NCBI GenBank assembly: GCA_964504335.1
Contig: CAZDET010000025.1
Span: forward strand, 1-64,000
Source: CAZDET01 sp964504335
GTDB lineage: Bacteria; Bacteroidota; Bacteroidia; Chitinophagales; Saprospiraceae
DNA length: 64,000 nt
Direction of reading: 5' to 3'
Below, piece by piece: positions 40,814 to 51,103 of the stretch. Both the position numbers and the translations under genes were made by a program. Below the pieces are notes generated by a model, which did no database searches, was not told the DNA's origin, and saw only the letters and a list, made by a program, of their open reading frames with translations. Numbering within the stretch: position 1 is the first letter of the stretch; each line of letters begins with the position of its first letter.

Positions 40814-43534
40814 ATGACTAAAGAAACGCTGCAACGAGAAGGGCTGCAAAAAATACGGTCGGACCTCCAACTGGTCATGTCCAGTTTCAAATCGATGCTG
40901 GAGTCGCTCGGCGAATCGGACCTGGCCAACCTGCTACCGTGGATAAACGACAATCGGGAGCCTCCTTCCGCCGACGATGTCCCTGATGAAAAAATTGTCC
41001 AGGCGATTGGCATGTCGTTCGAGCTCCTAAATTTAGTGGAGGAAAACGGGGCCACCCAGTTCCGTCGCAAAACGGAAACGCTGTTCGGTTTGGAAGCCAT
41101 TCGGGGCTCGTGGGGCGAAACCCTGCACCGCTGGAAGCAAGCGGGCATCGACCAACAGGAGATAGCCGCTTTACTTCCCACGATTGATGTGCGGCCCGTA
41201 CTGACGGCCCACCCTACCGAAGCGAAACGGGTAACGGTATTGGGCATTCACCGCGAATTGTACATGCTGCTGGTGAAGAATGAAAACCCTGTCTGGTCGA
41301 CCTCCGAAAAGCAGCAAATCCAGGCACAAATAAAGGCGCTCCTCGAACGCTGGTGGCGGACCGGTGAAATCTACCTCCAAAAGCCCCGACTCGAAGACGA
41401 GCGCGATAATTTGATGCACTATTTCACCAGTGTATTTCCGGAAGCGTTGCGACTATCCGACCAGCGGTTGCGCAACGCCTGGGAAGCCATGAAATACGAT
41501 CCCGAACTACTGCAATGGCCCGAGCAATACCCGATCTTGCAATTCGGCAGCTGGGTGGGAGGCGACCGCGACGGGCATCCCTTCGTTACGCCGGAATTTA
41601 CCGCTTCCACCCTGGCTATCCACCGCCAGGCCGCCTTAAAAATGATTCGGGCGGGGCTCACCCAACTGGCATCAACGCTCAGCTTTTCGGAGCAAATGAA
41701 CCACGTGCCCCCCTCCTTCCAAACCCTCATTCAAGAACGAGCCGCTGCGCTGGGCCCCGAGGGCGAAAAAGCAATAGCCCGCAACCCGATGGAACCGTGG
41801 CGGCAATTCGTCAACCTCCTCGTTGCCCGGCTGGATAATACCATCAACCACCTCCCCCCATCGGACGAAGCACGGTCGTATCTCCGTGCCGCCGACCTCT
41901 CCGCCGACTTAAAGCTGCTACGCCAGACGTTGATCCAAATCAATGCTCACCGGATTGCCCGGAGCGTCTTATTCCCGTTGGAGCGAATGGTGCAATGCTT
42001 TGGGTTTCACCTGGCTAAATTGGATATCCGCCAGAACAGCGCGTATCACGAAAAAGCAATGACTCAATTGTTGCAGGCAGCCGGATATGCGAATTCGGAT
42101 TACGGCAGTTGGTCTGAACACCAACGCATGATCTTCCTTAATGAAGAACTGCAAAGCAGGCGGCCCTTCGTAGTTGCGGGCACCTCGTGTGGTAACGAAG
42201 CGGATAACGTCTTAGGATATTTCCGCGCACTGAAACAGCATATCCGACAGTACGGCACCGAGGGGATCGGTTCGATCATCGTCAGCATGACCCGAAGCCT
42301 GAGCGACCTGTTGGTGGTTTATCTGTTTTTGCGAGAGGTAGACTTACTGTACACTTCGATTCCCGTAGTCCCCCTGCTGGAAACCATCGAGGACCTGGAA
42401 TCTGGAGGAAAAATCCTGGAGGCCTTCCTAACCCATCCGGTAACGGTCGAGCGCCGCAGCCTAGCGAATGATGCCGTTCAGGAGGTGATGCTTGGCTACA
42501 GCGACAGCAATAAAGATGGGGGGATTCTGACTAGCCGGTGGAGTATTTACAAAGCGGAGCAGCAGCTAACCGAAATCGGGAACCGGTGCGGCGTTCCGCT
42601 CTGTTTTTTCCACGGGCGCGGAGGAACGATCAGTCGTGGGGGTGGAAAAATCCATCGCTTCCTCGAAAGCATGCCCCCCGGTTCGGTGAGCGGAAAGATC
42701 AAAATGACGGTACAGGGAGAAACCATCGCCAATCAGTTTGCCAATTTGCTGAACGCCACCTATAATCTGGAGCTGTTCCTTTCAGGTACGGCCTACCAGG
42801 CGATGCTCTCCAAGATGCCGCCGCCCGATCCAGCTCCCCAGCAAATTATGAACCGCCTGGTAGAGTTTGCCCGCCAACGCTATCGGGCGCTAATCGATCA
42901 TCCGGGATTTATCGAATTCTACAGCCAGGCCACCCCGATCGACGTCCTGGAACAGAGTAAGATCGGCTCTCGCCCCGCCCGCCGAACCGGGCAGCGGTCT
43001 CTGGAAGATTTGCGATCCATTCCATGGGTGTTTAGCTGGAGTCAATCCCGCTTTAACCTGACCGGGTGGTTCGGTACGGGTACCGCACTGAAACAATTGA
43101 AAGAGGGCTTTCCGGAGGATTATAAAACCCTGCAAAAGTACGCCGCAGAATGGCCTTTCTGGAAGTATCGCCTCATTCAAATTGAGACGAATTTGTTAAA
43201 TGCCGATACCCACGTGATGAAGACCTTCGCCGATTTGGTACCCAACGAGGCCATCCGCTCCGACTTCATGCAGCTCATTTTAGACGACTACTGGGAAGGG
43301 TTACTTCAGATTGAATCCCTCATGAACAGTCCGGCTACCGACCGCCGGTTGACCCAGTTGGAAAATGTCCGGCTTCGGGGCCGAGCACTGTCGATTTTGC
43401 ACCACATGCAGATCGATCACATCAAAAAATGGAGAAGCCTCAGGGAATCGGACCCCGCAGCAGCCGACCAGTTGTTGCTGAAATTACTGCTCCTGGTAAA
43501 CGCTTTAGCGGGTGGATTGAAGGGAACCGGTTAA
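40814..43534 (+). CDS. ppc: phosphoenolpyruvate carboxylase
   Basis: This 906-residue enzyme carboxylates phosphoenolpyruvate with bicarbonate to oxaloacetate, replenishing the citric acid cycle. The catalytic histidine lies in VLTAHPTEAKR (His133). Other signatures are GGDRDGHPFVT, the FHGRGGTISRGGG loop and MLGYSDSNKDGGILTSRW. The C-terminus ends GLKGTG, close to the usual NTG end that closes the active site. ATG at 40814 was chosen over an upstream TTG at 40781. The neighbouring sdh genes, which act in the same cycle, start 74 bp downstream, so a shared physiological role is likely, though a common transcript is not proven. Confidence 0.95.
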   Translation: MTKETLQREGLQKIRSDLQLVMSSFKSMLESLGESDLANLLPWINDNREPPSADDVPDEKIVQAIGMSFELLNLVEENGATQFRRKTETLFGLEAIRGSWGETLHRWKQAGIDQQEIAALLPTIDVRPVLTAHPTEAKRVTVLGIHRELYMLLVKNENPVWSTSEKQQIQAQIKALLERWWRTGEIYLQKPRLEDERDNLMHYFTSVFPEALRLSDQRLRNAWEAMKYDPELLQWPEQYPILQFGSWVGGDRDGHPFVTPEFTASTLAIHRQAALKMIRAGLTQLASTLSFSEQMNHVPPSFQTLIQERAAALGPEGEKAIARNPMEPWRQFVNLLVARLDNTINHLPPSDEARSYLRAADLSADLKLLRQTLIQINAHRIARSVLFPLERMVQCFGFHLAKLDIRQNSAYHEKAMTQLLQAAGYANSDYGSWSEHQRMIFLNEELQSRRPFVVAGTSCGNEADNVLGYFRALKQHIRQYGTEGIGSIIVSMTRSLSDLLVVYLFLREVDLLYTSIPVVPLLETIEDLESGGKILEAFLTHPVTVERRSLANDAVQEVMLGYSDSNKDGGILTSRWSIYKAEQQLTEIGNRCGVPLCFFHGRGGTISRGGGKIHRFLESMPPGSVSGKIKMTVQGETIANQFANLLNATYNLELFLSGTAYQAMLSKMPPPDPAPQQIMNRLVEFARQRYRALIDHPGFIEFYSQATPIDVLEQSKIGSRPARRTGQRSLEDLRSIPWVFSWSQSRFNLTGWFGTGTALKQLKEGFPEDYKTLQKYAAEWPFWKYRLIQIETNLLNADTHVMKTFADLVPNEAIRSDFMQLILDDYWEGLLQIESLMNSPATDRRLTQLENVRLRGRALSILHHMQIDHIKKWRSLRESDPAAADQLLLKLLLLVNALAGGLKGTG

Positions 43535-43607
43535 ATTATCCCCTATATTGCTGAGGAAAGGGCCCACCGGGCCTACCTATTTCGAAGCTTGAAATTCCAC
43601 TATTCTC

Positions 43608-44267
43608 ATGATCCTCTTCTGGAGAAAAACAGTCTTGGCCCTTACGGGCTTATTTCTCTGCCTGTTTCTCGTGGTGCACCTTTCGGTGAACAGTATTCTA
43701 CTACTCCCCGAAGAAATGGCCAGAGGGCTGTACAATTCCTATTCGACTATTCTTCGGGAAAGTCCGTTGATAAAGATTATCGCCTACGTGCTGTATTTGT
43801 CAATTATCCTCCACGTAGTCTACGCTGCAATCACTACTATCCGCAACCGGAGAGCTAAACCCTCCCGCTATGCAGTCAATCACTATCGCGAAAACAGCAC
43901 TCTGACCTCCCAAAACAATGGGTGGATCGGGGTTTTAATCTTAATTTTCATCGCAATCCACCTAGTCAACTTCTGGACCAGGATCAAACTGGGCATCGGA
44001 GAGGAAGTGGGCCTGGACAGTCAGGGAAATTTGGACGTCTATGCAGTCACGCACAGTCTGTTTCAAAACATTTATTACGTCGTCTTTTATTCGGTTTTGA
44101 TGATTCCGCTTGGCCTCCATCTCCACCACGGTCTCAAGGCCGGTTTTCAGACCCTTGGCTTTTACGACCGCCGTGGCCTTCGTCTGCTGGCCAGGGTTTC
44201 ATTGATTTATGCCGTGATCATATCCATCGGATTCGGCCTCATTCCATTCATCGTTTACTTTTCCTGA
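43608..44267 (+). CDS. sdhC: succinate dehydrogenase/fumarate reductase cytochrome b subunit
   Basis: The 219-residue product has five hydrophobic helices and fits the single-subunit cytochrome b558-type anchor found in Bacteroidota and Bacillus-like complexes. Histidines suited for di-heme ligation are visible in helices: LVVHLSVNS, IILHVVYAA, IAIHLVNFW and LHLHHGLKAGFQTLG. It anchors the SdhAB dimer in the inner membrane and passes electrons to or from menaquinone. It is first of the three-gene cluster; the flavoprotein gene begins 7 bp after its stop codon. ATG at 43608 gives a normal first helix. Confidence 0.93.
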   Translation: MILFWRKTVLALTGLFLCLFLVVHLSVNSILLLPEEMARGLYNSYSTILRESPLIKIIAYVLYLSIILHVVYAAITTIRNRRAKPSRYAVNHYRENSTLTSQNNGWIGVLILIFIAIHLVNFWTRIKLGIGEEVGLDSQGNLDVYAVTHSLFQNIYYVVFYSVLMIPLGLHLHHGLKAGFQTLGFYDRRGLRLLARVSLIYAVIISIGFGLIPFIVYFS

Positions 44268-44274
44268 GCACACT

Positions 44275-46185
44275 ATGGCACTGCAATCAAAAATTCCTGA
44301 AGGCAACCTGGAAGATAAGTGGCGCAATTATCAGCTTCATTCCAGGTTGATAAATCCTGCCAATAAGAAACATTTACAAATCATTGTCGTCGGTTCCGGG
44401 CTGGCGGGGGCGGGGGCTGCTGCCACCCTGGCAGAACTGGGCTACGACATCAAATGCTTTTGCTATCAGGATACCGCCAGGCGAGCGCATTCGACCGCAG
44501 CCCAGGGTGGGGTGAATGCCGCAAAGAACTACCAGCACGACGGCGACAGCGTATGGAGAATGTTTTACGACACGCTGAAAGGGGGTGACTTCCGGTCGAG
44601 GGAGGCCAACGTATACCGGTTAGCGGAATTGTCGGGGCCGCTGATCGATCATTTCACCCAACAGGGCGTCCCCTTTGCCCGCGAATACGGCGGCGTACTG
44701 GTGAACCGCAGCTTCGGAGGCGTACAAGTACAGCGCACGTTTTACGCGCGGGGGCAAACCGGGCAGCAGCTGTTGCTAGCGGCCTATTCGCAATTATCGA
44801 AAATGGTCCGCGCCGGGAAGGTACAGATGTATCCGAGGCACGAAATGCAGGATCTCGTATTGGTCGATGGCGAAGCGAGAGGTATTATCGTCCGCGACCT
44901 GGTCAGTGGCACCCTGAAGCGTTTTGCGGCCGACGCGGTCGTGCTGGCCACCGGCGGCTATTCGCGAGTATTCCGGCTATCCACAATGGCCATCGGCTGT
45001 AATGCCAGCGCTATCTGGAAGGCCCACAAAAGAGGCGCTTTCTTTGCGGCCCCCAGCTTCGTCCAAATCCATCCTACCGCCCTGCCCCAGTCCAGCGACT
45101 CGCAATCAAAATTGACCCTGATGTCAGAATCTTTGCGGAATGATGGTCGCATTTGGGTTCCAAAAGTACAAGGAGATACCAGAGCGGCAAATGACATTCC
45201 GGAAGAGGAACGAGATTATTACCTCGAACGACGCTATCCCAGCTTCGGCAATCTGGCTCCCAGGGATATCGCCTCCAGGGCGGCCAAAGAGCGGATAGAC
45301 GCCGGACACGGAGTGGGACGCTTGAAAAACGCGGTATACCTCGATTTCAAGCACGCCATCGAGCGATTTGGGAAGGAAGTCATACACGACCGCTATGGCA
45401 ACCTGTTTACCATGTACGAAAAGATAACGGGAATCGACGCCTACCAGGAGCCTATGCAAATTTCGCCTGCGGCCCATTTCTCCATGGGCGGGCTATGGGT
45501 AGACTATGAACTGATGACGACCATCCCCGGCTTGTACGCGTTGGGAGAATGCAATTTTTCCGATCACGGCGCCAACCGCCTGGGCGCTAATTCACTACTG
45601 CAGGCCAGTATCGACGGCTATTTCATTCTTCCCAATACGATCAACAACTACTTGTCGGGAGATCTGCACAAGGAGCACGTCACCACCGACCACCCGGCCT
45701 TCGCAGCGGTAGAAAACGACGTAGCCGACCACATTGACCGCATTTTAGGTATCCAGGGAAGCCGGACAGTCGACGATTTTCACCGAGAACTGGGCAAGAT
45801 CCTGTGGCAGGAATGTGCGATGAGCCGCAGCCGGGCCGGTTTGGAAAAAGCCATCAACCACGTCAAGGATATCCGAACCGCTTTTTGGGAGGATGTGAAA
45901 ATAACCGGAACCGCAAGCGAACTCAACACCGAATTGGAAAAGGCCCTCAGGCTGGCCGATTTCATTGAGCTGGGCCTTCTGATGTGTACCGATGCCTTGA
46001 ACCGGGAAGAATCCTGTGGTGCGCATTTCAGAGAAGAATATCAAACCGACGACGGCGAAGCCGTTCGTAACGACGAGGAATACGCTTTCGTATCCGCTTG
46101 GGAATACGACGAGGGTCAATTCCGACTGCACAAAGAAGCACTGACTTTTGAAAACATCCAACCAACTGTAAGAAGCTATAAATAA
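44275..46185 (+). CDS. sdhA: succinate dehydrogenase/fumarate reductase flavoprotein subunit
   Basis: This 636-residue protein oxidises succinate to fumarate (or the reverse). The FAD motif IIVVGSGLAGAGAAATLAEL is followed by RRAHSTAAQGGVNA, where His72 is the covalent flavin attachment site. Further active-site stretches are FVQIHPTALPQ, SESLRNDGRIW and the C-terminal GGLWVDYELMTTIPGLYALGE and GANRLGANSLLQA. The length and the N-terminal extension fit the Bacteroidota/delta-proteobacterial type. It lies between sdhC (7 bp) and sdhB (7 bp). Direction of catalysis in vivo cannot be inferred. Confidence 0.96.
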   Translation: MALQSKIPEGNLEDKWRNYQLHSRLINPANKKHLQIIVVGSGLAGAGAAATLAELGYDIKCFCYQDTARRAHSTAAQGGVNAAKNYQHDGDSVWRMFYDTLKGGDFRSREANVYRLAELSGPLIDHFTQQGVPFAREYGGVLVNRSFGGVQVQRTFYARGQTGQQLLLAAYSQLSKMVRAGKVQMYPRHEMQDLVLVDGEARGIIVRDLVSGTLKRFAADAVVLATGGYSRVFRLSTMAIGCNASAIWKAHKRGAFFAAPSFVQIHPTALPQSSDSQSKLTLMSESLRNDGRIWVPKVQGDTRAANDIPEEERDYYLERRYPSFGNLAPRDIASRAAKERIDAGHGVGRLKNAVYLDFKHAIERFGKEVIHDRYGNLFTMYEKITGIDAYQEPMQISPAAHFSMGGLWVDYELMTTIPGLYALGECNFSDHGANRLGANSLLQASIDGYFILPNTINNYLSGDLHKEHVTTDHPAFAAVENDVADHIDRILGIQGSRTVDDFHRELGKILWQECAMSRSRAGLEKAINHVKDIRTAFWEDVKITGTASELNTELEKALRLADFIELGLLMCTDALNREESCGAHFREEYQTDDGEAVRNDEEYAFVSAWEYDEGQFRLHKEALTFENIQPTVRSYK

Positions 46186-46192
46186 GCGCGCT

Positions 46193-46936
46193 ATGAAAAT
46201 TCACTTCAAAATCTGGAGGCAAAATACCCCCAAGGAGAAGGGCGAATTCAAGACCTACGAGGTAGACGGACTTACCGAGGACATGTCGTTTCTGGAAGCA
46301 CTGGATTATTTGAACGAACAGTTGGTGCTAAAGGGGGAAAAGGCAATCGCCTACGAATACGATTGTCGAGAAGGAATCTGCGGCCAGTGCGGGGTATTCA
46401 TCAATGGCCGGGCCCACGGCCCCCACGCCAATATCACCACTTGCCAGTTGCACCTGCGCAGCTTTAAGGATGGCGAGACCGTAGTAGTAGAACCCTGGCG
46501 GGCCGCTGCATTTCCGGTGATTAAGGACTTAATCGTCGATCGATCGGCCTTCGACCGCATTATCGAGCAGGGGGGCTATATCAGCGCTAAAACGGGCACA
46601 GCCCCGGAGGCAAACGCGATCCTAATTGGTAAGGAAGTGCTCGACCGCGCGATGGATGCGGCCGCCTGTATCGGATGTGGCGCTTGTGTAGCAACCTGCA
46701 AAAACTCTTCCGCTGCCTTATTTACAGCGGCTAAAATCAACCATCTGAATGCATTGCCCCAGGGCCAGCCCGAAGCCCATCGCCGAGTGTTGGACATGAC
46801 CCGGCAAATGGAGGAGGAAGGCTTCGGCCATTGCTCGTTTACCGGCGCTTGTGAAGTGGAATGCCCGCAGGAAATTTCCATTAGCAATATTGCGGAACTC
46901 AATTACCGGGCGTTTCAGGCGAAATTATTTGGGTAG
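46193..46936 (+). CDS. sdhB: succinate dehydrogenase/fumarate reductase iron-sulfur subunit
   Basis: This 247-residue subunit carries three iron-sulfur centres between flavin and heme. The [2Fe-2S] ligands lie in YDCREGICGQCG and a later TTCQLH; the [4Fe-4S] and [3Fe-4S] ligands in CIGCGACVATCKN and the C-terminal CSFTGACEVECPQEI. All expected cysteines are present. It completes sdhCAB and is followed after 29 bp by the PorP/SprF-like gene, which could be read through from the same promoter. Confidence 0.96.
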   Translation: MKIHFKIWRQNTPKEKGEFKTYEVDGLTEDMSFLEALDYLNEQLVLKGEKAIAYEYDCREGICGQCGVFINGRAHGPHANITTCQLHLRSFKDGETVVVEPWRAAAFPVIKDLIVDRSAFDRIIEQGGYISAKTGTAPEANAILIGKEVLDRAMDAAACIGCGACVATCKNSSAALFTAAKINHLNALPQGQPEAHRRVLDMTRQMEEEGFGHCSFTGACEVECPQEISISNIAELNYRAFQAKLFG

Positions 46937-46965
46937 TTGACCCAGGCGATTTTTAAACCCTATAT

Positions 46966-47988
46966 ATGAACAACCACAAACACCGATCAACAACGACTCG
47001 CCAGCTCCTGGGCTGCCTGCTGCTGGTACTCATTGCGACCACGGCCCGAAGCCAACAACTCGGCACGTACGCCATCTATCGGGATCACTTTCAGATGATC
47101 AACCCTGCGGCCCTGAATCACTTTTTTATTTCCAGTAGCGGCCACCAAAACAACTTCAATTTTAACGCCGGCTATCGCCAGCAATGGCTGGGCCTGGAAG
47201 GGGCTCCCATGAGTTTCAACGCGCGTTTCGAACACCTCCCCGACGGCCTGAATATGAAATGGGGGCTGTTTTTCAGCCACGATGAGATCTTCGCGACCAG
47301 CAACGACGCCATCTACGGAAATTACGCCTACATCATTCCTATTGATAAGCGAAATGGTACCAAGCTGGCGTTGGGGCTCAACCTGGGGCTGGTGCTGCAG
47401 ACCTTCGACTTCAATAAAATCACCTTTGCCGACAATACCGAAACAGCGCAGGATTTTCTCCGGGAAAACCAACTCTATTCGGACCTGGCCATTGGTGCTT
47501 TTTTCATGACCGGCAGAAATCCGAAGCAACGGTTCTACGCCGGGATCTCCAGCCTGCAGACCTTTACGCTGGATTTGAATGAGGAAGTCCAAATTGCTAC
47601 TTCCGGAAATGAGCGGGTCATGCACATTTACGGCATTGCCGGAAAAACCGTCGGCTTGGGTCAGGGGCTGCTGGAGACGTCCATCTGGCTTCGCTTCGTG
47701 CCGGGAAGCGCCTTCGTAACGGTTTCGGATAGTGGAGTACCGCTCAGTTCTAATGTCAATCTCACCTATACCATCCTTTCCGACCGGTATAACAAGGCCT
47801 GGAATCTAACCGGGTTTTGGGTGGGCGTCGGAGGCGGCACTACACGAGAGGTATCCGTTGAAGGAGGATACATTCAAAATACCCGAGAAGACCGGGTTCT
47901 GAAGATCGGAGCCGCTTACATTCACTATTTGGCGGGCCGCCTCAATTTAGGTCCTACATTAGAGCTGACTACGGCTTATTCGTTTTAA
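46966..47988 (+). CDS. PorP/SprF-family type IX secretion outer-membrane protein
   Basis: The 340-residue product has a signal peptide (cleavage near TARSQ) and the PorP/SprF barrel pattern: YRDHFQMINPAALN near the N-terminus, GYRQQWLGLEGAPMSFN, then alternating strands to a terminal TTAYSF ending in phenylalanine. PorP/SprF proteins help present or retain T9SS cargo at the outer membrane and often accompany large adhesins with gliding-type C-terminal domains, such as the giant protein encoded at 52488-58940. It is 46 bp from the convergent CHAT gene and follows sdhB on the same strand. Confidence 0.85.
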   Translation: MNNHKHRSTTTRQLLGCLLLVLIATTARSQQLGTYAIYRDHFQMINPAALNHFFISSSGHQNNFNFNAGYRQQWLGLEGAPMSFNARFEHLPDGLNMKWGLFFSHDEIFATSNDAIYGNYAYIIPIDKRNGTKLALGLNLGLVLQTFDFNKITFADNTETAQDFLRENQLYSDLAIGAFFMTGRNPKQRFYAGISSLQTFTLDLNEEVQIATSGNERVMHIYGIAGKTVGLGQGLLETSIWLRFVPGSAFVTVSDSGVPLSSNVNLTYTILSDRYNKAWNLTGFWVGVGGGTTREVSVEGGYIQNTREDRVLKIGAAYIHYLAGRLNLGPTLELTTAYSF

Positions 47989-48034
47989 AATTGGCCCAGG
48001 CTTGAACTGCGGATGCCCCATATCAGATATACGC

Positions 48035-50998
48035 CTAAACTTTGCCCAATCTTCGAGGAGCATTCGCATCTTTTTTGAAAAACCGAAAGTAAATCCATCC
48101 AACGCTAAGCAGTCCCACTACTGCCACCCCCCACCATACATAGTTCGTGCGGGGAGATGGATTCAAAATTGTTCCAGTGCCATAGTGCAGGTAGGCCGCC
48201 CAGTAGTAGGGGTGTCGATCAGTCCCGGTGGCCTGTTGTAGATAGGTACGCTGTGCCGTCTGCATAGCGGCTGGCGTGCGGAGACCACGGTGCAGAGCCG
48301 AGTAAAAATCCGTTACGATAGTTGCACTGGTTTGATCATCCACTCGCCACTGGGTAGCAATGACATTGCGGGCTCCGCTGCGGTAAAAGCTGCGCGCCAG
48401 ACTAAGCAGCCCTTCGCCCCGGTAGAGCGGCCCGAGGGCGGTTTCGCAGGCGCTCATCATCACCAAATCGAACGTATCGGAAATGGCTTCGATTTCTTGG
48501 ACGTAGAGGTACTCGTTCTCGGTAGTGTCCGGTTGTTCGGCAAATGCCAGATAGCTGTATTCGGGCTGAGCGTTATCAAACAAGCCATGCGTAGCAAAGT
48601 GAAGCACGTCGGCCTCGGTGAACTCCACTCGGAAGGCCGCTTCAGTAGCCTTTTCGCCAGTCAGAAACTGCCCGGAAAAGTACTCGGAAATGGCGGCCAG
48701 CTCCCGCTCGCTGTTGGGCAGTTCGATCAGTTGGGAATGCTTGCTAAAATCGGGGGCAAAAGCCAAAATACGGTGTGGTTTCCATTCGGCCGGCGGTTGC
48801 TGCCGGTCATTGTACCATGATTGGGGCGAAAAATGAAGGCTGAGTTCGTAGCGCTCCACCAGGTATTCACCCGAGCCTGCATTCACCTCCAAACAACTAA
48901 AGGGCAGAAAGTGCAGCACGTGGTCGGGAATGATTACAACCCGGTCGGGTAAGTCCGCCTCTAGCGGCTTCCAGAGGCGCTGATACAGTTCATGGGCCAA
49001 GGCATGGGTCCGTTCGATTTTTTCATCCATGTTCCGGTCCCATTGCCAGGGAGTGGTCGACACCAACTGATAATACTCACTGATAGCGGCATAGGCTGCC
49101 GGCGTATTTTCGATGGGAACTGCCAGCAGGGTATCGGCACGAATCAAAAATGCGAACGACGCTCCCGGATGCCAAAAATAACTTAACAGTGCAGTAGTCT
49201 GGTCTAATTCCGCCTGGATGGAACGCACGTAGGCATCGCTTGCCTTCGCCCAATCGATCCCGGCGGTGGGTTGAATTTCGTTGAGCAGTAGCGATTTGCT
49301 CCGTTCAAGCAGATACACCGCTTCGCGCAAATGGACGGGGTCTTCCTGTGCCAGTTCTACCGCCGAGCGAATCCCCAGGGCATACAACCGCTCAAAGCGG
49401 TACCGGGCCATGTAGCGATTTTCGTCGATCAGTTGGTCCTGCTGATAAGCCGCCAGCACCTCCAATCCCTGGAGTACGGTAGTGTAGGCGGTCGGTAGAT
49501 CGTTGACTTGTTCGTAGTAATGATAGCTCAGCGCTTCGTAGAGTTGAAGCTTCACCCACGGGCCCTCTAGTTGCTGAGCAACCGGAAGGGCGAGTGCCGT
49601 TTGCAAGGTATCCACAGCTGCCCGATAGGCACCCGAGGCGCTGAGAATCCGGCCGGTTTCCAACCCCCATTTTTGTTGCAGCAATAAATCCGGTGATCCG
49701 ATTCGCCGGCGGGCGGTTTGTAGATATTCCAATGCCCGGTCGTACTGCTGCCGTTCGCGATTCAGGGCAGCAAGTGCCAATAGCGCCCGGTTGGCATGAG
49801 TAGCATCCGATTGCAATTGGTCCAGGGCGGCCAGGAGGTAATTTTCGGCAAAGTCCCAGGCCTGTTGTTCCAGATATATCCGTCCGAGCAACAACTGAAT
49901 ACGGCCGAACAGCACCGGTGCCCGCCAACCGGAGGCCAATAATTCATTTTCGAGCGCCTGCAATTGCTGGGCTGCCAAATCGTAAACGCCCTGACTAATC
50001 AATTGCCGAACCTCGGCCAGTTCTATCTCTGCCCGGAAGGACAGGCTCGTCGGTTGATCGGGCAGTTGTACTTCGGCAGCCCGGAAGTAGCGGGCTGCCC
50101 GTTCGGCATCGCCCGACTGTTGCCAGAACTGCCCCAACAACAGCCGGACCCGCCAGTTGAGCCGCGGGTTTACCGTTGGTAAATGCGTTAAGCTACGCTC
50201 GGCGGCCTCCAGATACCATTGGGCACTATCGCTGATCTGGGATTCCAGATACGACTCTCCGAGCAACAAGGCCACGGTAGAGCGCAGCTCCGGTGCAGCG
50301 TGCGGATAGGCCGCCAGACTGTCTCGCAACGCAAGGAGGGTTTGGCGCTTTTCGACGGCCGATGGCAGCACCGCCGCCAGATTCAGCATCGGATAGTAGC
50401 GATTGATCGGATCGGCCTCGGGATAAGCAGACCAGTGGGCAATGGCTTTCTTAAAATAGTACCGACTGCTGTCGAGCCGCCCCTCATCCTGGTACAGGAA
50501 CCCCAGGCTATTTTCCATTTTCGCCCGGGCGCTGTCGGGCAGCGTCGGGCACACCGCCATTCCGTGCCAAAGTGCCGTGCGAGCTTCGGACGGACGTCCT
50601 GCTAGAATGTAGGCATTGCCGAGGCTGTTCCAGATTTTGGCCGACAGCAGGCTGTTGGCTCCGCAGTGCTGATCGCTGAGTGCGCGCGCCTGCTCCAGGG
50701 TGCGGACGGCGGCATCCGTGGCCTGTAATCGCATATTCGCCTGGCCGCGGAGCATCAGCAGTTCAATCTGTGTAAGGATCGGCTGCTCCCCCAATTCGAG
50801 GGAATCCACGCCATTCCGAACCGATTCCCACGCACCGGCATCGGCAAGCCGGTTTAGTGCAACCAACGTATGATCCAGTGGAACTTGGGCCTGTACCTTC
50901 GGCCCACCGCACGGCCCTAGCCACCACAGCACCAATTGAAGCTTCAGCAAGCTACCAACCGCCATGTTTCGGAAAAAGAAGTGCTGTGTCTGCCTCAT
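48035..50998 (-). CDS. CHAT-domain protein with TPR repeats and C-terminal membrane anchor (module B)
   Basis: This 987-residue protein has an N-terminal hydrophobic leader (about 12-38, ending VQAQ), a long TPR-like helical array (about 45-560), and a CHAT domain (about 660-940) with intact dyad: His804 in LHFATHGLFD and Cys851 in MMSACETALG, then RGEGLLSLARSFYRSGA and VIATQWRVDD. A membrane segment near residues 955-975 (YVWWGVAVVGLLSVGWIYF) ends it. The plan is the same as the CHAT protein at 25089-27932. It is divergent from an ECF sigma gene with a 105-bp promoter region. ATG at 50998 was preferred over an upstream TTG. Proteolysis or signalling in the periplasm is inferred. Confidence 0.88.
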   Translation of the reverse strand: MRQTQHFFFRNMAVGSLLKLQLVLWWLGPCGGPKVQAQVPLDHTLVALNRLADAGAWESVRNGVDSLELGEQPILTQIELLMLRGQANMRLQATDAAVRTLEQARALSDQHCGANSLLSAKIWNSLGNAYILAGRPSEARTALWHGMAVCPTLPDSARAKMENSLGFLYQDEGRLDSSRYYFKKAIAHWSAYPEADPINRYYPMLNLAAVLPSAVEKRQTLLALRDSLAAYPHAAPELRSTVALLLGESYLESQISDSAQWYLEAAERSLTHLPTVNPRLNWRVRLLLGQFWQQSGDAERAARYFRAAEVQLPDQPTSLSFRAEIELAEVRQLISQGVYDLAAQQLQALENELLASGWRAPVLFGRIQLLLGRIYLEQQAWDFAENYLLAALDQLQSDATHANRALLALAALNRERQQYDRALEYLQTARRRIGSPDLLLQQKWGLETGRILSASGAYRAAVDTLQTALALPVAQQLEGPWVKLQLYEALSYHYYEQVNDLPTAYTTVLQGLEVLAAYQQDQLIDENRYMARYRFERLYALGIRSAVELAQEDPVHLREAVYLLERSKSLLLNEIQPTAGIDWAKASDAYVRSIQAELDQTTALLSYFWHPGASFAFLIRADTLLAVPIENTPAAYAAISEYYQLVSTTPWQWDRNMDEKIERTHALAHELYQRLWKPLEADLPDRVVIIPDHVLHFLPFSCLEVNAGSGEYLVERYELSLHFSPQSWYNDRQQPPAEWKPHRILAFAPDFSKHSQLIELPNSERELAAISEYFSGQFLTGEKATEAAFRVEFTEADVLHFATHGLFDNAQPEYSYLAFAEQPDTTENEYLYVQEIEAISDTFDLVMMSACETALGPLYRGEGLLSLARSFYRSGARNVIATQWRVDDQTSATIVTDFYSALHRGLRTPAAMQTAQRTYLQQATGTDRHPYYWAAYLHYGTGTILNPSPRTNYVWWGVAVVGLLSVGWIYFRFFKKDANAPRRLGKV

Positions 50999-51066
50999 GA
51001 AATTCGAGTCCAAGGAATTTAAGCTTCCCCTATGGCGAAATTACAAAAGCTTATTACCTTCTCCTC

Positions 51067-51095
51067 CTGGGTACCCTAATTGCTATTTATACACA
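51067..51095 (+). promoter_or_regulatory. candidate ECF promoter before sigma gene of module B
   Basis: CTGGGTACC (51067-51075) and TATACACA (51088-51095) are separated by 12 bp. The same two blocks with the same 12-bp spacing recur at 61867-61895, and a partial copy at 62493-62521. A two-block motif before a sigma gene could be the promoter it recognises itself. Confidence 0.5.
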
Positions 51096-51103
51096 AAGAG
51101 GTG